64,000 bases of DNA from Polaromonas sp. (GCF_029945685.1 NZ_JAQSDA010000008.1:1-64000); one strand, 5' to 3'. Positions 47,871-57,624 are shown, counted from the stretch's first letter. A program made the numbers and translations. The notes: generated by a model from the sequence alone, not told the origin.

Positions 47871-49004
47871 TCAGGCCGCGCGTTGCGTGAGCAACTTCCT
47901 GATCGGCGCAGGCAGTCCCAGCGCCTCCCAGCCCTCGCGCGCAAACCAGGCACCGGCGCCCGGCAGGCGGGTGCTTCTGGCCTCCGGGGCCGACAGCGCC
48001 AGCACCATCGGCGACAGGCGCAGGTCCTTGTGGGTCAGCACATGCACAAAGGGCTGGACCGCCGTCAACCGGGTCTGCAGGGCCGCGGGCAAGGCCGCCA
48101 GCAAATCCTCTTCGCTGTCGAACACCGGAAAACAATAAAGGCCACCCCAGATGCCGGGCGCAGCACGGCGTTCCAGCCACACGCTGCCGTCGGCTTTTTC
48201 TGCCCACAGCAAGGTCAGCGACTGCGCGCTGCGCCTGAGCTTGCGGGTCTTGACCGGAAAACTTTCCGGCGTGCCGCTGGCCAGGCCCCGGCACATGCCC
48301 TGCACCGGGCACAGCAGGCAGGAGGGCTGGCGTGTCGTGCAGATCGTTGCACCCAGATCCATCAGGCCCTGGGTATAACGCGGCATGGTTTCCCTCAGTT
48401 GGCGGCGCGGTAGCAGTTCGGTGGCGATGGCCCACAGCTGCCGCTCCTGCGTGCTGGAAGCGAGATCGCCGGAAAACGCGGTGACCCGTGTCAGCACCCG
48501 CTTGACGTTGCCGTCCAGAATGGCCACGCGCTGCGAAAAACAGAAAGAGGCGATGGCCGCGGCAGTCGAGGGCCCGATGCCGGGCAGGGTTTGCAACAGC
48601 TCCGCCGTCTGCGGAAACTGCCCGCCATGCAAGCGCACGACGTCTTGCGCACAGCGGTGCAGGTTTCTCGCCCGGCTGTAATACCCCAGACCGCTCCACA
48701 AACCCAGCACATCGTCCTGCGCGGCGGCGGCCAGATCGGCCACCGCCGGGAACCGCGCCAGGAAACGTGCGTAATAGTCGAGCACCGTGGCCACCTGCGT
48801 TTGCTGCAGCATGATCTCGGACAGCCAGACGCGATAAGGGTCACGCGTGTTCTGCCAGGGCAGGCTGTGGCGTCCGTGGCTCTTCTGCCAGCGCACGACC
48901 TGTGCGGAAAAACGGCGGCCCAACTCCTCTGCCTGCCAGCCAGTCCCCGCCGACCCGGAAAGCAGCGGGGGCACACCGTTGCCGGGCGTGGAGCTCAGGG
49001 CCAT
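47871..49004 (-). CDS. mutY: Adenine DNA glycosylase MutY
   Basis: A 377-residue glycosylase that removes A opposite 8-oxoguanine. Features: SEIMLQQTQVATVLDYYARF, the helix-hairpin-helix LLQTLPGIGPSTAAAIASF with the catalytic Asp region VAILDGNVKRVL, and the 4Fe-4S cluster ligands in ICTTRQPSCLLCPVQGMC (Cys-x6-Cys-x2-Cys-x5-Cys). A Nudix-like MutT domain covers the last 120 residues. With mutM 2 kb away it forms the 8-oxoguanine repair set. It is eight bases downstream of the GTPase gene. Confidence 0.95.
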   Translation of the reverse strand: MALSSTPGNGVPPLLSGSAGTGWQAEELGRRFSAQVVRWQKSHGRHSLPWQNTRDPYRVWLSEIMLQQTQVATVLDYYARFLARFPAVADLAAAAQDDVLGLWSGLGYYSRARNLHRCAQDVVRLHGGQFPQTAELLQTLPGIGPSTAAAIASFCFSQRVAILDGNVKRVLTRVTAFSGDLASSTQERQLWAIATELLPRRQLRETMPRYTQGLMDLGATICTTRQPSCLLCPVQGMCRGLASGTPESFPVKTRKLRRSAQSLTLLWAEKADGSVWLERRAAPGIWGGLYCFPVFDSEEDLLAALPAALQTRLTAVQPFVHVLTHKDLRLSPMVLALSAPEARSTRLPGAGAWFAREGWEALGLPAPIRKLLTQRAA

Positions 49005-49012
49005 CCCCGCGC

Positions 49013-50983
49013 TCAGGCGGCCTGGATCATGGCGGCGGCCGGAGCCGCCAAGGCCGGGTCGTGCGGACTGGCCGGCGCATGCACGAGCCGGTCCGTCAGC
49101 TCGTCGAGTTTGCCGTCCAGTTCATCCAGCGCCCGTTCATGGGCGGCAATTTCAGCGATGCGTTCATCCAGGCCGGTGGCAGCCTGCTGAATCCGTTCGA
49201 TCGCCTCGATGCGGCGGCTGAAGTTGCGCCGACGCTCCTTGAGCTGGGCATCGAGCTGCGAGGCGGCCGACTTGTTCCACAGCTCGACTTCGCCGAGCGC
49301 GGTCTCATACACCACGCGCAGCCGCGTGGCCAGGGCACGCACCAGCCGGTCGGAAAAATCCGGCTGCGCCAGCTTGAGAATGTTGGCGACGCCCAGGTAT
49401 TGCAGGTGGCTGCGCTCGATCTGCTCGAGGTCCACCATGAAGCGGCCCATCTCGGGCTCCTTGGGCGCCTGCAGGGAAAATCCGAATTCGGCATTGAGCT
49501 GCTTGAACGATCCGCCCAGCATGCTCTGGATGTCGGCGCTGGTGGTCTGGGCTTTCTGCAGCCCTTCGCGCAGCCGCGCAAAGGTCTTGCCATAGGCCTT
49601 CTTCACGCCCAGCTTGATGCCGGGCTGCTTGAGTGCGTCGGTCAGTTCGGCCAGCTCGGTCTTGAGCGTGGGTGTGCCCAGCAGGTGGAAGACTTCCCTG
49701 AGCAGCTTCAGGTGGATGGAACGCACGGCCTGAATCTTGGCGCCGCTGGCATTGAACTCAAGCTGCTCCTGCTCGATGCGCGAGCGCATGTGTTTGATCA
49801 CCGAGTCGTTCTTGCCGCGCAGACCGCGCAGCTCGATCATCTGCTCGGCCAGGTCGCGCCGGCGGATGTGGATGACGCGGCCCGCTTCGGCGCGCAGCTC
49901 GACGATGCCGGCGGCCACCGCGGAACGCAGGATTTTCTGCCGCTGCCCCATCACACCCTGCGCCAGGGCCAGCTCCAGGCCGGGCAGGCAGCTGGCCTGC
50001 AGCAGCTTGTCGTCACCCGTGACTTTGGCGACCAGGCCTTTTTGCGCGGAAACGGGCAGGACCTGGGCCACCGGCAGCCCCAGAATTTCCGCCGAGCTGG
50101 CGCGCTGACGCTCGATTTGCGCCTGGATCTGTGCGGGCGAACTCAGGGCATCCCACAGGGTATCGATCTTGTTGAGCACCACCAGGCGGGCATCGTTATT
50201 GTCACCCTCGGTGATCAGGTGTTCGCGCCAGATGGCCAGGTCGGATTTGGTCACGCCGGTATCGGCCGCCAGGATGAAGACCACCGCATGGGCCTGCGGA
50301 ATCAGGCTCACCGTCAGTTCCGGCTCGGCGCCAATTGCGTTGAGCCCTGGCGTATCGAGAATCACCAGCCCCTGCTTGAGCAGCGGGTGGGCGATGTTGA
50401 TCAGTGCATGGCGCCACTTCGGCACCTCCACCAGACCGTCGGCATTGACCCGCGGATTGTCCTGCGGTGCGTCGTCATGCCAGAACCCCAGCGCACGTGC
50501 CTCGTCCTGAGAGACGTGGCGGACTTCGGCCACCTTTTCCAGCGCCTTCGAGAGCTTGACCGGATCATTCACATCGAGGTCGACACGGGTCCACTTCTCG
50601 GGAACCATGCGCCATTCCATCAAGGCCTGCGGCTTGAGCCGGGTCTCGATGGGCAGCAAACGCAGGCAGGGCGGCGTGTCCGGATCGTAGCCCAGTTCGG
50701 TCGGACACATGGTCGTGCGTCCGGCACTGGCCGGCATGATGCGTCGGCCGTAGCCGGCGAAAAAGATCGCATTGATCAGTTCGGACTTGCCGCGCGAAAA
50801 TTCAGCGACAAAAGCCACCATGACCTTGTCCGAACGCACTTGCGACTCCAGGCGGAGCAGGCGCTCTTCCACGGCGGCATTGAGCAGATCGTGGCCCTTC
50901 ATCCATTCGGACAGGAGCTTCAGGCGCAAGGCAAACTCACGCCGCCAGGCGCCATGCTGGTCAAATTGTTCGTTAAAGGACAT
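49013..50983 (-). CDS. Dynamin-like GTPase family protein
   Basis: A 656-residue protein. The GTPase motifs are AEFSRGKSELINAIF (P-loop), VILDTPGLNAIG (switch II) and RLVVLNKIDTLWD (base recognition). The remaining 400 residues are helical and coiled-coil, resembling the stalk of bacterial dynamin-like proteins, without an obvious membrane span. It may remodel membranes or act in division, but no substrate is known. I start it at the ATG at 50983; a TTG at 51010 is possible, and neither has a good ribosome site. It lies between mutM and mutY on the same strand. Confidence 0.8.
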   Translation of the reverse strand: MSFNEQFDQHGAWRREFALRLKLLSEWMKGHDLLNAAVEERLLRLESQVRSDKVMVAFVAEFSRGKSELINAIFFAGYGRRIMPASAGRTTMCPTELGYDPDTPPCLRLLPIETRLKPQALMEWRMVPEKWTRVDLDVNDPVKLSKALEKVAEVRHVSQDEARALGFWHDDAPQDNPRVNADGLVEVPKWRHALINIAHPLLKQGLVILDTPGLNAIGAEPELTVSLIPQAHAVVFILAADTGVTKSDLAIWREHLITEGDNNDARLVVLNKIDTLWDALSSPAQIQAQIERQRASSAEILGLPVAQVLPVSAQKGLVAKVTGDDKLLQASCLPGLELALAQGVMGQRQKILRSAVAAGIVELRAEAGRVIHIRRRDLAEQMIELRGLRGKNDSVIKHMRSRIEQEQLEFNASGAKIQAVRSIHLKLLREVFHLLGTPTLKTELAELTDALKQPGIKLGVKKAYGKTFARLREGLQKAQTTSADIQSMLGGSFKQLNAEFGFSLQAPKEPEMGRFMVDLEQIERSHLQYLGVANILKLAQPDFSDRLVRALATRLRVVYETALGEVELWNKSAASQLDAQLKERRRNFSRRIEAIERIQQAATGLDERIAEIAAHERALDELDGKLDELTDRLVHAPASPHDPALAAPAAAMIQAA

Positions 50984-51058
50984 GGTTCGGCGTGGACATA
51001 GACCGGTCAATATAGCATCGCCCAGCGGAAACGGTCATCCCCCCGGCGTGACGGGTGG

Positions 51059-51874
51059 TCAGGGTTTCTGGCAGTTGACACAGTAAAAGGTGGAACGCTG
51101 CCCCTGTCGGAGCATGCGAACCGGAGCCGCACACTGCTTGCAGGGCAGGCCGGCCCGGTCGTAAACCATGGCTTCAAGCTGGAAGTGGCCGCTCTCGCCC
51201 ATGGCGTTGGAAAAATCCCTCAGAGTGCTGCCGCCCTTTGCAAGCGCCTGGGTCAACACGCTGCGGATCGCCGCATGCAGTCTGGCGGCGCGGGGCTTGC
51301 TCAGCCGCCCCGCCCGCACGGTCGGACGGATGCCCGCCATGAACAGCGCTTCCGAGGCGTAGATGTTGCCGACCCCGACGACGATCTCGCCAGCCAGCAG
51401 CACCTGCTTGATGGCCGTCTTGCGGCCTTGCAGCGCGCGGTAAAAGGCCAGCGCGTCAAAATCGTCCGTCAGCGGCTCCACGCCAAGCCGGCCCAGAAGC
51501 TTCTGGGCAGCGGCGTCGTGCTCGGCCGGCGCGTACACCACCGCGCCAAAGCGGCGTGGATCATGCAGGCGCAAGGTGCCGGCCGTGGTGCGCAGGTCGA
51601 AATGGTCATGTTTCCCGGGCGGTGGCAGGTCTGCACCAAAGCCCAGGCTGCCGGACATGCCCAGATGGATCAGCAGCAGGCCGCCGGTGGTGTCGAGCAG
51701 CAGGTATTTGCCGCGCCTGCGGACCTCGATCACGGTATGCCCGGTCAGATGCGCGGCGTCGCAGCCCAGAGGCCAGCGCAGCGACTTGCCCGTCTGCAGC
51801 GCCAGTATTTCGGCGCCGGCAATGCGGGTGGCAAAACCCAGGCGGGTGACTTCGACTTCAGGCAGTTCGGGCAT
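51059..51874 (-). CDS. mutM: Formamidopyrimidine-DNA glycosylase MutM
   Basis: A 271-residue glycosylase/lyase that removes 8-oxoguanine opposite C. The start must be the ATG at 51874, because the catalytic residue is the Pro that follows Met in MPELPEVEV. Also visible are GRRGKYL-like ([14 protein letters not shown]), [11 protein letters not shown] and the C-terminal zinc finger [21 protein letters not shown] with the final CVNCQ-type pair. The gene runs opposite to the TPR-lolB-ispE unit. Confidence 0.95.
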   Translation of the reverse strand: MPELPEVEVTRLGFATRIAGAEILALQTGKSLRWPLGCDAAHLTGHTVIEVRRRGKYLLLDTTGGLLLIHLGMSGSLGFGADLPPPGKHDHFDLRTTAGTLRLHDPRRFGAVVYAPAEHDAAAQKLLGRLGVEPLTDDFDALAFYRALQGRKTAIKQVLLAGEIVVGVGNIYASEALFMAGIRPTVRAGRLSKPRAARLHAAIRSVLTQALAKGGSTLRDFSNAMGESGHFQLEAMVYDRAGLPCKQCAAPVRMLRQGQRSTFYCVNCQKP

Positions 51875-51938
51875 GGGCAACTCGGGTCAATCAGGGATCA
51901 AGCCTACATGGGCTCAGGGCTTCAATTATCATGGCCCG

Positions 51939-53717
51939 ATGAAACAACTTATCAGCGTTTTCAGTGCACTTTGCCTGGCAGTTCCGGCGCTGTGGGCCCA
52001 GACCACCCCGCCTGCCCCGGCCTTGTCACCCGCTGCCCAGCCTGAGGCGCCTGCCGCGGCCCAGGTGCTCACCCCGGTGCCGTCCAGCCTGGACGGAGAG
52101 CTGTTCTACCAGGTGCTGCTCGGTGAACTCACGGCGCGTGAAGGTGATGCCCCGACCGGTTTTTCACTGATGCTGGACGCTGCCCGGAAAACCAACGACG
52201 CCCAGCTGTACCAGCGCGCCGCCGACATCGCCCTGCAATCGCGCTCGGGCGACGCAGCGCTGCAGGCCGCCCAGGCCTGGCGCCAGGCGCAGCCGGCCTC
52301 CCGGGAAGCCAACCGCTACGTGCTGCAGATCCTGCTGGCACTGAACCGCATCACCGAAACCGCGGAGCCGCTGAAAAATGAAGTGAAGCTCGCCCCCGAG
52401 GTCGAGCGCACGCAGACCATCACCAGCCTGCCACGTTTTTATGCCCGCGTCGGCGACAAGAAACTCGCCGCCAGCGTGCTCGAGCAGGCGCTGACCGACG
52501 AGCTGAAGGCCCCGGCCACAGGCGCGGCTGCCTGGACCGCCGTCGGGCGCATGCGGCTGGCCGCCGGCGAGGCACCCGGCGCGCTGGAGGCGGCCGAACG
52601 CGGGCAGGCCTTCGACCCCGCGGCTGAAGGACCGACCTTGCTGGCACTGGAACTGATGGACCCCAAACTGCCGCGCGCCGAAGCCCTGGTCCAGAAATAC
52701 TTTGCGGGCAACCCCCGGGCCGTGCCTGAGATCCGCATGGCCTATGCCCGCGTCCTGGTCGATGTCCAGCGTTATGCCGAAGCCAGCGCGCAGCTGCAAC
52801 TGGTCACGCGCGACAAGCCCGACTACCCCGAAGGCTGGCTGGTGCTGGGCTCCCTGCAGCTGCAGGACAACCAGCTGGCGGCGGCGCAGACTTCGCTGCT
52901 CCGCTACATTCAGCTGGCCGGTCAGGGGGAAGCCCAGCCGCAGACCAGCCGCGGCCTGTCCCAGGCCTACCTGTCCCTCGCGCAGATTGCTGAAAAGCGC
53001 AAGGATTTCGCCGCAGCGGAAAACTGGATCAACAAGATCCCCGATGCACAGGAACTGGTCCAGGCGCAGGTGCGCCGTGCCTCGCTGTTGGCCCGGCAGG
53101 GCAAACTCGCCGAGGCCCGCCAGCTGATCCGGAAGTTGCCCGAACGCAGCCCCGATGACAAACGCATCAAGCTGATGGCCGAAGTCAACCTGTTGCGCGA
53201 GCAAAAGGAATACCGCAGCGCTTACGAATTGCTGGCCCAGGCCGTCGCACAATTTCCGGACCAACCCGAGCTTCTCTACGACCAGGCCATGATGGCCGAG
53301 AAGCTCGACGCGCTGCCGGAAATGGAACGCCTGCTGCGCCAGGTGGTGGAGCGCAAGCCCGACTACCACCACGCCTACAACGCGTTGGGTTACTCGCTGG
53401 CCGATCGCAACGTGCGCCTGCCCGAGGCCAAACAGCTGATCCTCAAGGCATTGGAGTACGCGCCGGAGGACCCCTTCATCAAGGACAGTCTGGGTTGGGT
53501 CGAGTTCCGCCTGGGCAACAAGGCCGAGGCTCTGGCCATTTTTGAAGCTGCCTACAAGGCCAAACCCGACGCCGAGATCGCCGCGCATTTCGGCGAGGTG
53601 CTGTGGAGCCTGGGTCAGCGCGACAGGGCCCTGGCCATCTGGAAGGAAGGCATGCTGCTCAACGCCGACAACGAAACCCTGCTCGAAACACTCAAACGCC
53701 TTCGCGTCAGGCTGTAA
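51939..53717 (+). CDS. Exported TPR-repeat protein
   Basis: A 592-residue protein with a signal peptide (KQLISVFSALCLAVPALWA) and an Ala/Pro-rich linker. From residue 60 on it is built of about ten tetratricopeptide-like units, for example QLYQRAADIALQSRSGD, RYAEASAQLQLVTRDKPDY and YHHAYNALGYSLADRNVRL. Similar proteins precede lolB in many betaproteobacteria, suggesting a periplasmic or outer-membrane assembly role. lolB starts six bases after its stop, so the two are cotranscribed. Confidence 0.85.
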   Translation: MKQLISVFSALCLAVPALWAQTTPPAPALSPAAQPEAPAAAQVLTPVPSSLDGELFYQVLLGELTAREGDAPTGFSLMLDAARKTNDAQLYQRAADIALQSRSGDAALQAAQAWRQAQPASREANRYVLQILLALNRITETAEPLKNEVKLAPEVERTQTITSLPRFYARVGDKKLAASVLEQALTDELKAPATGAAAWTAVGRMRLAAGEAPGALEAAERGQAFDPAAEGPTLLALELMDPKLPRAEALVQKYFAGNPRAVPEIRMAYARVLVDVQRYAEASAQLQLVTRDKPDYPEGWLVLGSLQLQDNQLAAAQTSLLRYIQLAGQGEAQPQTSRGLSQAYLSLAQIAEKRKDFAAAENWINKIPDAQELVQAQVRRASLLARQGKLAEARQLIRKLPERSPDDKRIKLMAEVNLLREQKEYRSAYELLAQAVAQFPDQPELLYDQAMMAEKLDALPEMERLLRQVVERKPDYHHAYNALGYSLADRNVRLPEAKQLILKALEYAPEDPFIKDSLGWVEFRLGNKAEALAIFEAAYKAKPDAEIAAHFGEVLWSLGQRDRALAIWKEGMLLNADNETLLETLKRLRVRL

Positions 53718-53723
53718 GCCGCC

Positions 53724-54245
53724 ATGCCCCTCCTTGACGCTCCACTGAGCCGCTTGACCGCCCTGCTGGCGAGCCTGCTGCTTGCTACATCTTTCATAGC
53801 TGGTTGCGCAAGCACGCCAAGGGCTGCAAGCCAAAATGATGAAAAAAGATCATTCTGGTCAGGCCGCATCAGCCTGCAGGTGCAAAGCGAGCCCCCGCAG
53901 GCTTTTTTTGCCGGCTTCGAACTCAAGGGCAATCCGACACAGGGCGAACTGACACTGAACAGCCCGCTGGGCAACAGCCTGGCCGTGCTGCGCTGGTCAC
54001 CCCAGGAGGCCGTGCTCGATTCCGGCAACCAGGTCCAGCGCTTTGCCACGGTCGACGAACTGCTTGAAAAAGCCACCGGCGCGGCCGTGCCGCTACCGGC
54101 CCTGTTTGACTGGCTGGACGGCAAAAGCACCGTCGCAGACGGCTGGAATGCCGATCTGTCGCAACAGGCCGAAGGCCGGATCTCGGCCAGCCGGACCATG
54201 CCGCAACCGCGTTCCGACCTGCGCATCGTGCTGGCGGCGCCCTGA
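53724..54245 (+). CDS. lolB: Outer membrane lipoprotein sorting protein LolB
   Basis: A 173-residue lipoprotein that inserts other lipoproteins into the outer membrane. The lipobox IAGC puts the lipidated Cys at residue 28, and the mature part has WSGRISLQVQSEPPQAFFAGFELKG with the protruding hydrophobic loop of LolB. The lipobox and the following linker (ATSFIAGCASTPRAASQNDE) are encoded by a full copy of the two-hairpin repeat (53782-53849), so the repeat has become part of an essential signal. The stop overlaps the ispE ATG by one base. Confidence 0.88.
   Translation: MPLLDAPLSRLTALLASLLLATSFIAGCASTPRAASQNDEKRSFWSGRISLQVQSEPPQAFFAGFELKGNPTQGELTLNSPLGNSLAVLRWSPQEAVLDSGNQVQRFATVDELLEKATGAAVPLPALFDWLDGKSTVADGWNADLSQQAEGRISASRTMPQPRSDLRIVLAAP
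53782..53849 (+). repeat. Two-hairpin repeat encoding the LolB lipobox and linker
   Basis: GCTACATCTTTCATAGC, then TGGTTGCGCAAGCACGCCAA, then GGGCTGCAAGCC and AAAATGATGAAAAAAGATC. All parts of the intergenic repeat are present. The reading frame is the same as in the ureJ and urtB copies (Ala-Thr-x-Phe-Ile-Ala-Gly-Cys-Ala). Confidence 0.8.
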
Positions 54246-55138
54246 TGCAGGGCGAACTGACGGGCCCTGCCTCGGCCCCGCCGCTGAGGGCGATCTACGA
54301 TGTCGCGGCGCCGGCCAAACTCAACCTGTTTCTGCACATCACCGGACGCCGTCCCGACGGATACCACCTGCTGCAGTCGGCATTCATGCTGATCGACTGG
54401 TGTGACACCCTGCATTTCGAGCTGCGCCAGGATGGCCAGATCACGCGCGCCGACCTTGGCAGCGAGGCCAGCGAAGCGCTTCCGGCCGAGGATCTGGTGG
54501 TGCGGGCCGCGCGGGCACTGCAACGCGCTGCCGGCACAGCGCTGGGCGTGCACATCGGGCTGGAAAAACGCATTCCGTCGCAGGCCGGCATGGGTGGCGG
54601 CTCTTCGGACGCGGCCAGCTGCCTGCTGGCGCTGCAGCGCCTGTGGGGCGTCAGGTTGGCAGCGGAGCAACTGCAGGCCATCGCCCTCGGCCTCGGTGCC
54701 GACGTGCCGTTTTTCCTCAGCGGCGGCCACGCCTGGGTGGAAGGTGTAGGTGAGAAAATCACGCCACTGACCCTGCCTGCTGCCCGTTTTGTCGTGGTCA
54801 AACCGTCCGCCGGGCTGCCGACCGACGCCATTTTCCGCTCGCCAGGGCTCAAACGCGATACAGAAACTGCTACAATCCGAGGCTTTGCTGCAAACGCAAC
54901 TGGCTCTGTTTACGAATTCGGCCATAACGACTTGCAGCCAGTCGCGCAGGCCTTGTGTCCGCAGGTTGGCCAATCACTCGATTGGCTGTCCATGCAGCAT
55001 TTGCAAGGCCGCATGACTGGCTCGGGAAGTGCTGTGTTTGCGCATATGCCGCACGAGATGGAACTGGCGGTCGCCCCGGGCGACTGGCAGGTCCGCAAAT
55101 GCAGCAACCTGGAGGCACATCCTCTGGCCGGTTGGTAA
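54245..55138 (+). CDS. ispE: 4-diphosphocytidyl-2-C-methyl-D-erythritol kinase
   Basis: A 297-residue GHMP kinase of the non-mevalonate isoprenoid pathway. Motifs: DVAAPAKLNLFLHITGRRPDGYH, the ATP loop KRIPSQAGMGGGSSDAASC and DVPFFLSGGHAWVEGVGE. The stretch encoding DTETATIRGFAANATGSVY (about 54855-54915) is noticeably AT-richer than its surroundings and contains TACAAT, which could be a -10 box for the tRNA-Gln/prs genes downstream; the matching -35 is weak. In the order lolB-ispE-tRNA-Gln-prs. Confidence 0.94.
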   Translation: MQGELTGPASAPPLRAIYDVAAPAKLNLFLHITGRRPDGYHLLQSAFMLIDWCDTLHFELRQDGQITRADLGSEASEALPAEDLVVRAARALQRAAGTALGVHIGLEKRIPSQAGMGGGSSDAASCLLALQRLWGVRLAAEQLQAIALGLGADVPFFLSGGHAWVEGVGEKITPLTLPAARFVVVKPSAGLPTDAIFRSPGLKRDTETATIRGFAANATGSVYEFGHNDLQPVAQALCPQVGQSLDWLSMQHLQGRMTGSGSAVFAHMPHEMELAVAPGDWQVRKCSNLEAHPLAGW

Positions 55139-55244
55139 GATCAAGGCCACGGAATGTGTTTTCAGAAACAACGATTAAAGGGTTGGTTGCCGGTCGCCTG
55201 ACAGCTGTCTTTGACAGTTTTCAGGTCCGACAATCTACCTGTGT

Positions 55245-55321
55245 AGGGGTGTCGCCAAGTTGGTTAAGGCACCGGATTTTGATTCCGGCATTCGCAGGTT
55301 CGAATCCTTCCACCCCTGCCA
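55245..55321 (+). tRNA. tRNA-Gln (UUG)
   Basis: A 77-base gene with encoded CCA. The acceptor AGGGGTG pairs with CACCCCT; the anticodon arm CCGGA-TTTTGAT-TCCGG has anticodon TTG; the T loop is TTCGAAT. It lies between ispE and prs, the usual place in Burkholderiales. Confidence 0.97.
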
Positions 55322-55328
55322 AAATTTT

Positions 55329-55355
55329 CGGGTCCCATGTGGGGCCCGTGTTTTT
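55329..55355 (+). terminator. Terminator after tRNA-Gln
   Basis: CGGGTCCC pairs with GGGGCCCG (one G-T pair) around loop ATGT, followed by TGTTTTT. It probably ends the tRNA transcript, so prs would need a promoter in 55356-55567. Confidence 0.8.
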
Positions 55356-55479
55356 AGGCCACCCGAATAACGGGGGCCGTGCTCGCTGACTGTTGAGTGT
55401 CTCCGGTGAAGGCCCTGCCTGCGCAATTCAGACCCTGAATTGGCCGGCAGTCAACGGCCAGAAGCCGCATTGGCATGGA

Positions 55480-55503
55480 ACGGACACAGGGCGTCCGTGT
55501 TTT
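55480..55503 (+). promoter_or_regulatory. Possible leader hairpin upstream of prs
   Basis: ACGGAC pairs with GTCCGT (55480-55485 and 55493-55498) and is followed by GTTTTC. It lies 65 bases before the prs start and could be an attenuator or weak terminator. The stem is short and the T-run imperfect, so this is tentative. Confidence 0.3.
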
Positions 55504-55567
55504 CAGTGCGCTTATTGCTTTTATCCATTCAGCAACGTTTTCTTCCTGGACACCCGCTGGGCCACAC

Positions 55568-56542
55568 ATGCAACCGCACCACTCCGACTTCATGCTTTTC
55601 ACCGGCAATGCCAATCCGGGCATGGCATCCGAGATCGCCCAGCACCTGGGCATTTCGCTGGGAGCCGCGCACGTGGGACGTTTTTCCGACGGCGAAGTGA
55701 CGGTCGAGATCCAGCAGAACGTGCGGGCGCGCGACGTCTTTGTGGTGCAGTCCACCTGCGCGCCCACCAATGAAAACCTGATGGAATTGCTGATCATGGT
55801 CGACGCGCTCAAGCGTGCCTCGGCCGAGCGCATTTCCGCCGTGATCCCCTACTTCGGTTACGCCCGGCAAGACCGGCGTCCGCGTTCGGCACGCGTGCCC
55901 ATCAGCGCCAAGGTGGTGGCCAACATGCTGCAGGCCGTCGGCGTCTCGCGCGTGTTGACCATGGACCTGCATGCCGACCAGATCCAGGGCTTCTTCGACA
56001 TCCCGGTCGACAACATCTACGCCTCGCCCGTGCTGCTCGGCGATTTGCGCCAGAAGAACTACAACGACCTGATGGTGGTGTCGCCCGACGTCGGCGGCGT
56101 GGTGCGTGCCCGCGCCCTGGCCAAACAGCTGGGCTGCGACATGGCCATCATCGACAAGCGCCGGCCCAAGGCCAATGTGTCGGAAGTGATGCATGTGATC
56201 GGCGACATCGACGGGCGCAACTGCGTGATCATGGACGACATGATCGACACCGCCGGCACGCTGGTCAAGGCCGCCGAGGTGCTCAAGGAGCGCGGCGCCA
56301 AGAAGGTTTACGCGTACTGCACACACCCGATTTTTTCGGGCCCCGCGATTGAACGCATTGCGCAGGGCGAGGCCCTCGACGAAGTGGTGATCACCAACAC
56401 CATTCCCCTGAGCCAGGCCGCCCAGGACTGCAAGAAAATTCGCCAGCTTTCCGTGGCGCCGCTGATTGCCGAAACCATCCAGCGCATCGCCAACGGGGAG
56501 TCGGTCATGAGTTTGTTCTCGGACCAGGACAACCTGTTCTGA
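55568..56542 (+). CDS. prs: Ribose-phosphate pyrophosphokinase
   Basis: A 324-residue PRPP synthetase supplying nucleotide, His, Trp and NAD synthesis. Motifs: [40 protein letters not shown], the metal/ATP-site [14 protein letters not shown] and the PRPP loop [16 protein letters not shown]. The ATG at 55568 gives the common eight-residue extension before MLFTGNANP. rplY lies downstream on the same strand, separated by a 237-base gap that holds an inverted-repeat element. Confidence 0.95.
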   Translation: MQPHHSDFMLFTGNANPGMASEIAQHLGISLGAAHVGRFSDGEVTVEIQQNVRARDVFVVQSTCAPTNENLMELLIMVDALKRASAERISAVIPYFGYARQDRRPRSARVPISAKVVANMLQAVGVSRVLTMDLHADQIQGFFDIPVDNIYASPVLLGDLRQKNYNDLMVVSPDVGGVVRARALAKQLGCDMAIIDKRRPKANVSEVMHVIGDIDGRNCVIMDDMIDTAGTLVKAAEVLKERGAKKVYAYCTHPIFSGPAIERIAQGEALDEVVITNTIPLSQAAQDCKKIRQLSVAPLIAETIQRIANGESVMSLFSDQDNLF

Positions 56543-56603
56543 TCCGAGGCGAAAGGTGGCTGCCGCGGCACAACGCCGCTGCAGCTTTTTCAGGAAAGTT
56601 TCA

Positions 56604-56733
56604 GAAAGTCCGTTATTGGGATGCAGGGCAAGGCGCCCGGAGCGCAGGACACCGGAATGCACTTCAGTGCATGAGGATTCCGAGCACCGCGCAACGCCGC
56701 CATGCGCCCAAAGACGGGATTTATGGGACTTTC
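56604..56733. repeat. 130-base inverted-repeat element between prs and rplY
   Basis: Ends GAAAGTCC (56604-56611) and GGACTTTC (56726-56733) are exact complements. In the middle, ATGCACT-TC-AGTGCAT forms a perfect inner hairpin flanked by GGAAT and ATTCC. This nested symmetry suggests a small non-coding mobile element or a structured leader of rplY. No second copy is in the window. Confidence 0.5.
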
Positions 56734-56779
56734 CATGTCGGGGTGAGCTGGTCGCGGCTTACCTCTTTTGGAGAAAATT

Positions 56780-57478
56780 ATGAAATTCGTCGCTTTTGAG
56801 CGCGCCAAGCAGGGTACGGGTGCGAGCCGCCGTCTCCGCATCACCGGTCGCACGCCCGGTATCGTTTACGGTGGCACCGGTGAACCGTCGCTGATCGAAC
56901 TCGATCACAACGCACTGTGGCACGCCATCAAGAAAGAAGCATTCCACGCTTCCGTCCTCGAGATGGAACTGGGCGGCAAGACACAAAAGGTCTTGCTGCG
57001 TGATCTGCAGATGCACCCGTTCAAGCAACTGGTCCTGCACATCGACTTCCAGCGCGTCGACGCGAAGACCCGCCTGACCATGAAAGTGCCATTGCACTAC
57101 AGCGGCCAGGAAGAGTCCCCCGCGGTCAAGGCCGAGAACTGCCTGGTCAACCACGTGCTGACCGAACTGAGCATTTCCTGCCTGCCCAAAGACCTGCCTG
57201 AATTCATCGCCGTCGATCTGAGCGGCCTGAAAAAAGGCACTTCGTTGCACGTCAAGGACATCACGCTGCCCAAAGGCGTGAAGTTTGTCGCCAAGGGCGG
57301 CCAGGACAACCCGGTGCTGGTGTCGGTCTCTGCCGTCTCGGAAGAAGCCGAAGCCGATGCTGCTGCCGCTGCAGCCGCCGCCGTGCCTGTGGATCCCAAG
57401 GCTGCCAAGGCCGCCGCCGCCAAGGAAGCCAAAGCCGGCGCCAAGGCTGACGCTGCCAAGCCTGCTGCCAAGAAGTAA
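56780..57478 (+). CDS. rplY: 50S ribosomal protein L25 (Ctc family)
   Basis: A 232-residue 5S rRNA-binding protein of the long, CTC-like form. The N-terminal L25 domain reads [20 protein letters not shown] and [10 protein letters not shown]; the C-terminal TL5-like domain has [20 protein letters not shown]. It ends in a Lys/Ala-rich tail, common in betaproteobacteria. GGAG precedes the ATG. A strong terminator follows. Neighbour order prs-rplY-pth is conserved. Confidence 0.95.
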   Translation: MKFVAFERAKQGTGASRRLRITGRTPGIVYGGTGEPSLIELDHNALWHAIKKEAFHASVLEMELGGKTQKVLLRDLQMHPFKQLVLHIDFQRVDAKTRLTMKVPLHYSGQEESPAVKAENCLVNHVLTELSISCLPKDLPEFIAVDLSGLKKGTSLHVKDITLPKGVKFVAKGGQDNPVLVSVSAVSEEAEADAAAAAAAAVPVDPKAAKAAAAKEAKAGAKADAAKPAAKK

Positions 57479-57508
57479 TTCATGACGGCACCGGCCTGAA
57501 AAGGCCCG

Positions 57509-57545
57509 CGGCCCTTGTCCTCCCCGGAGGTCAAGGGCCGTTTTT
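57509..57545 (+). terminator. Rho-independent terminator after rplY
   Basis: CGGCCCTTG and CCTCC pair with GGAGG and CAAGGGCCG, a 14-bp stem with one T-T mismatch and a CC loop, followed by TTTTTCTT. It separates rplY from pth. Confidence 0.93.
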
Positions 57546-57624
57546 CTTGGGGCCAGGTCTGGCTGCACCCATAATCCGGTGGCGGGCCCACCTGCAGACC
57601 GTTTTTCCCCTCTCATCACACAGC

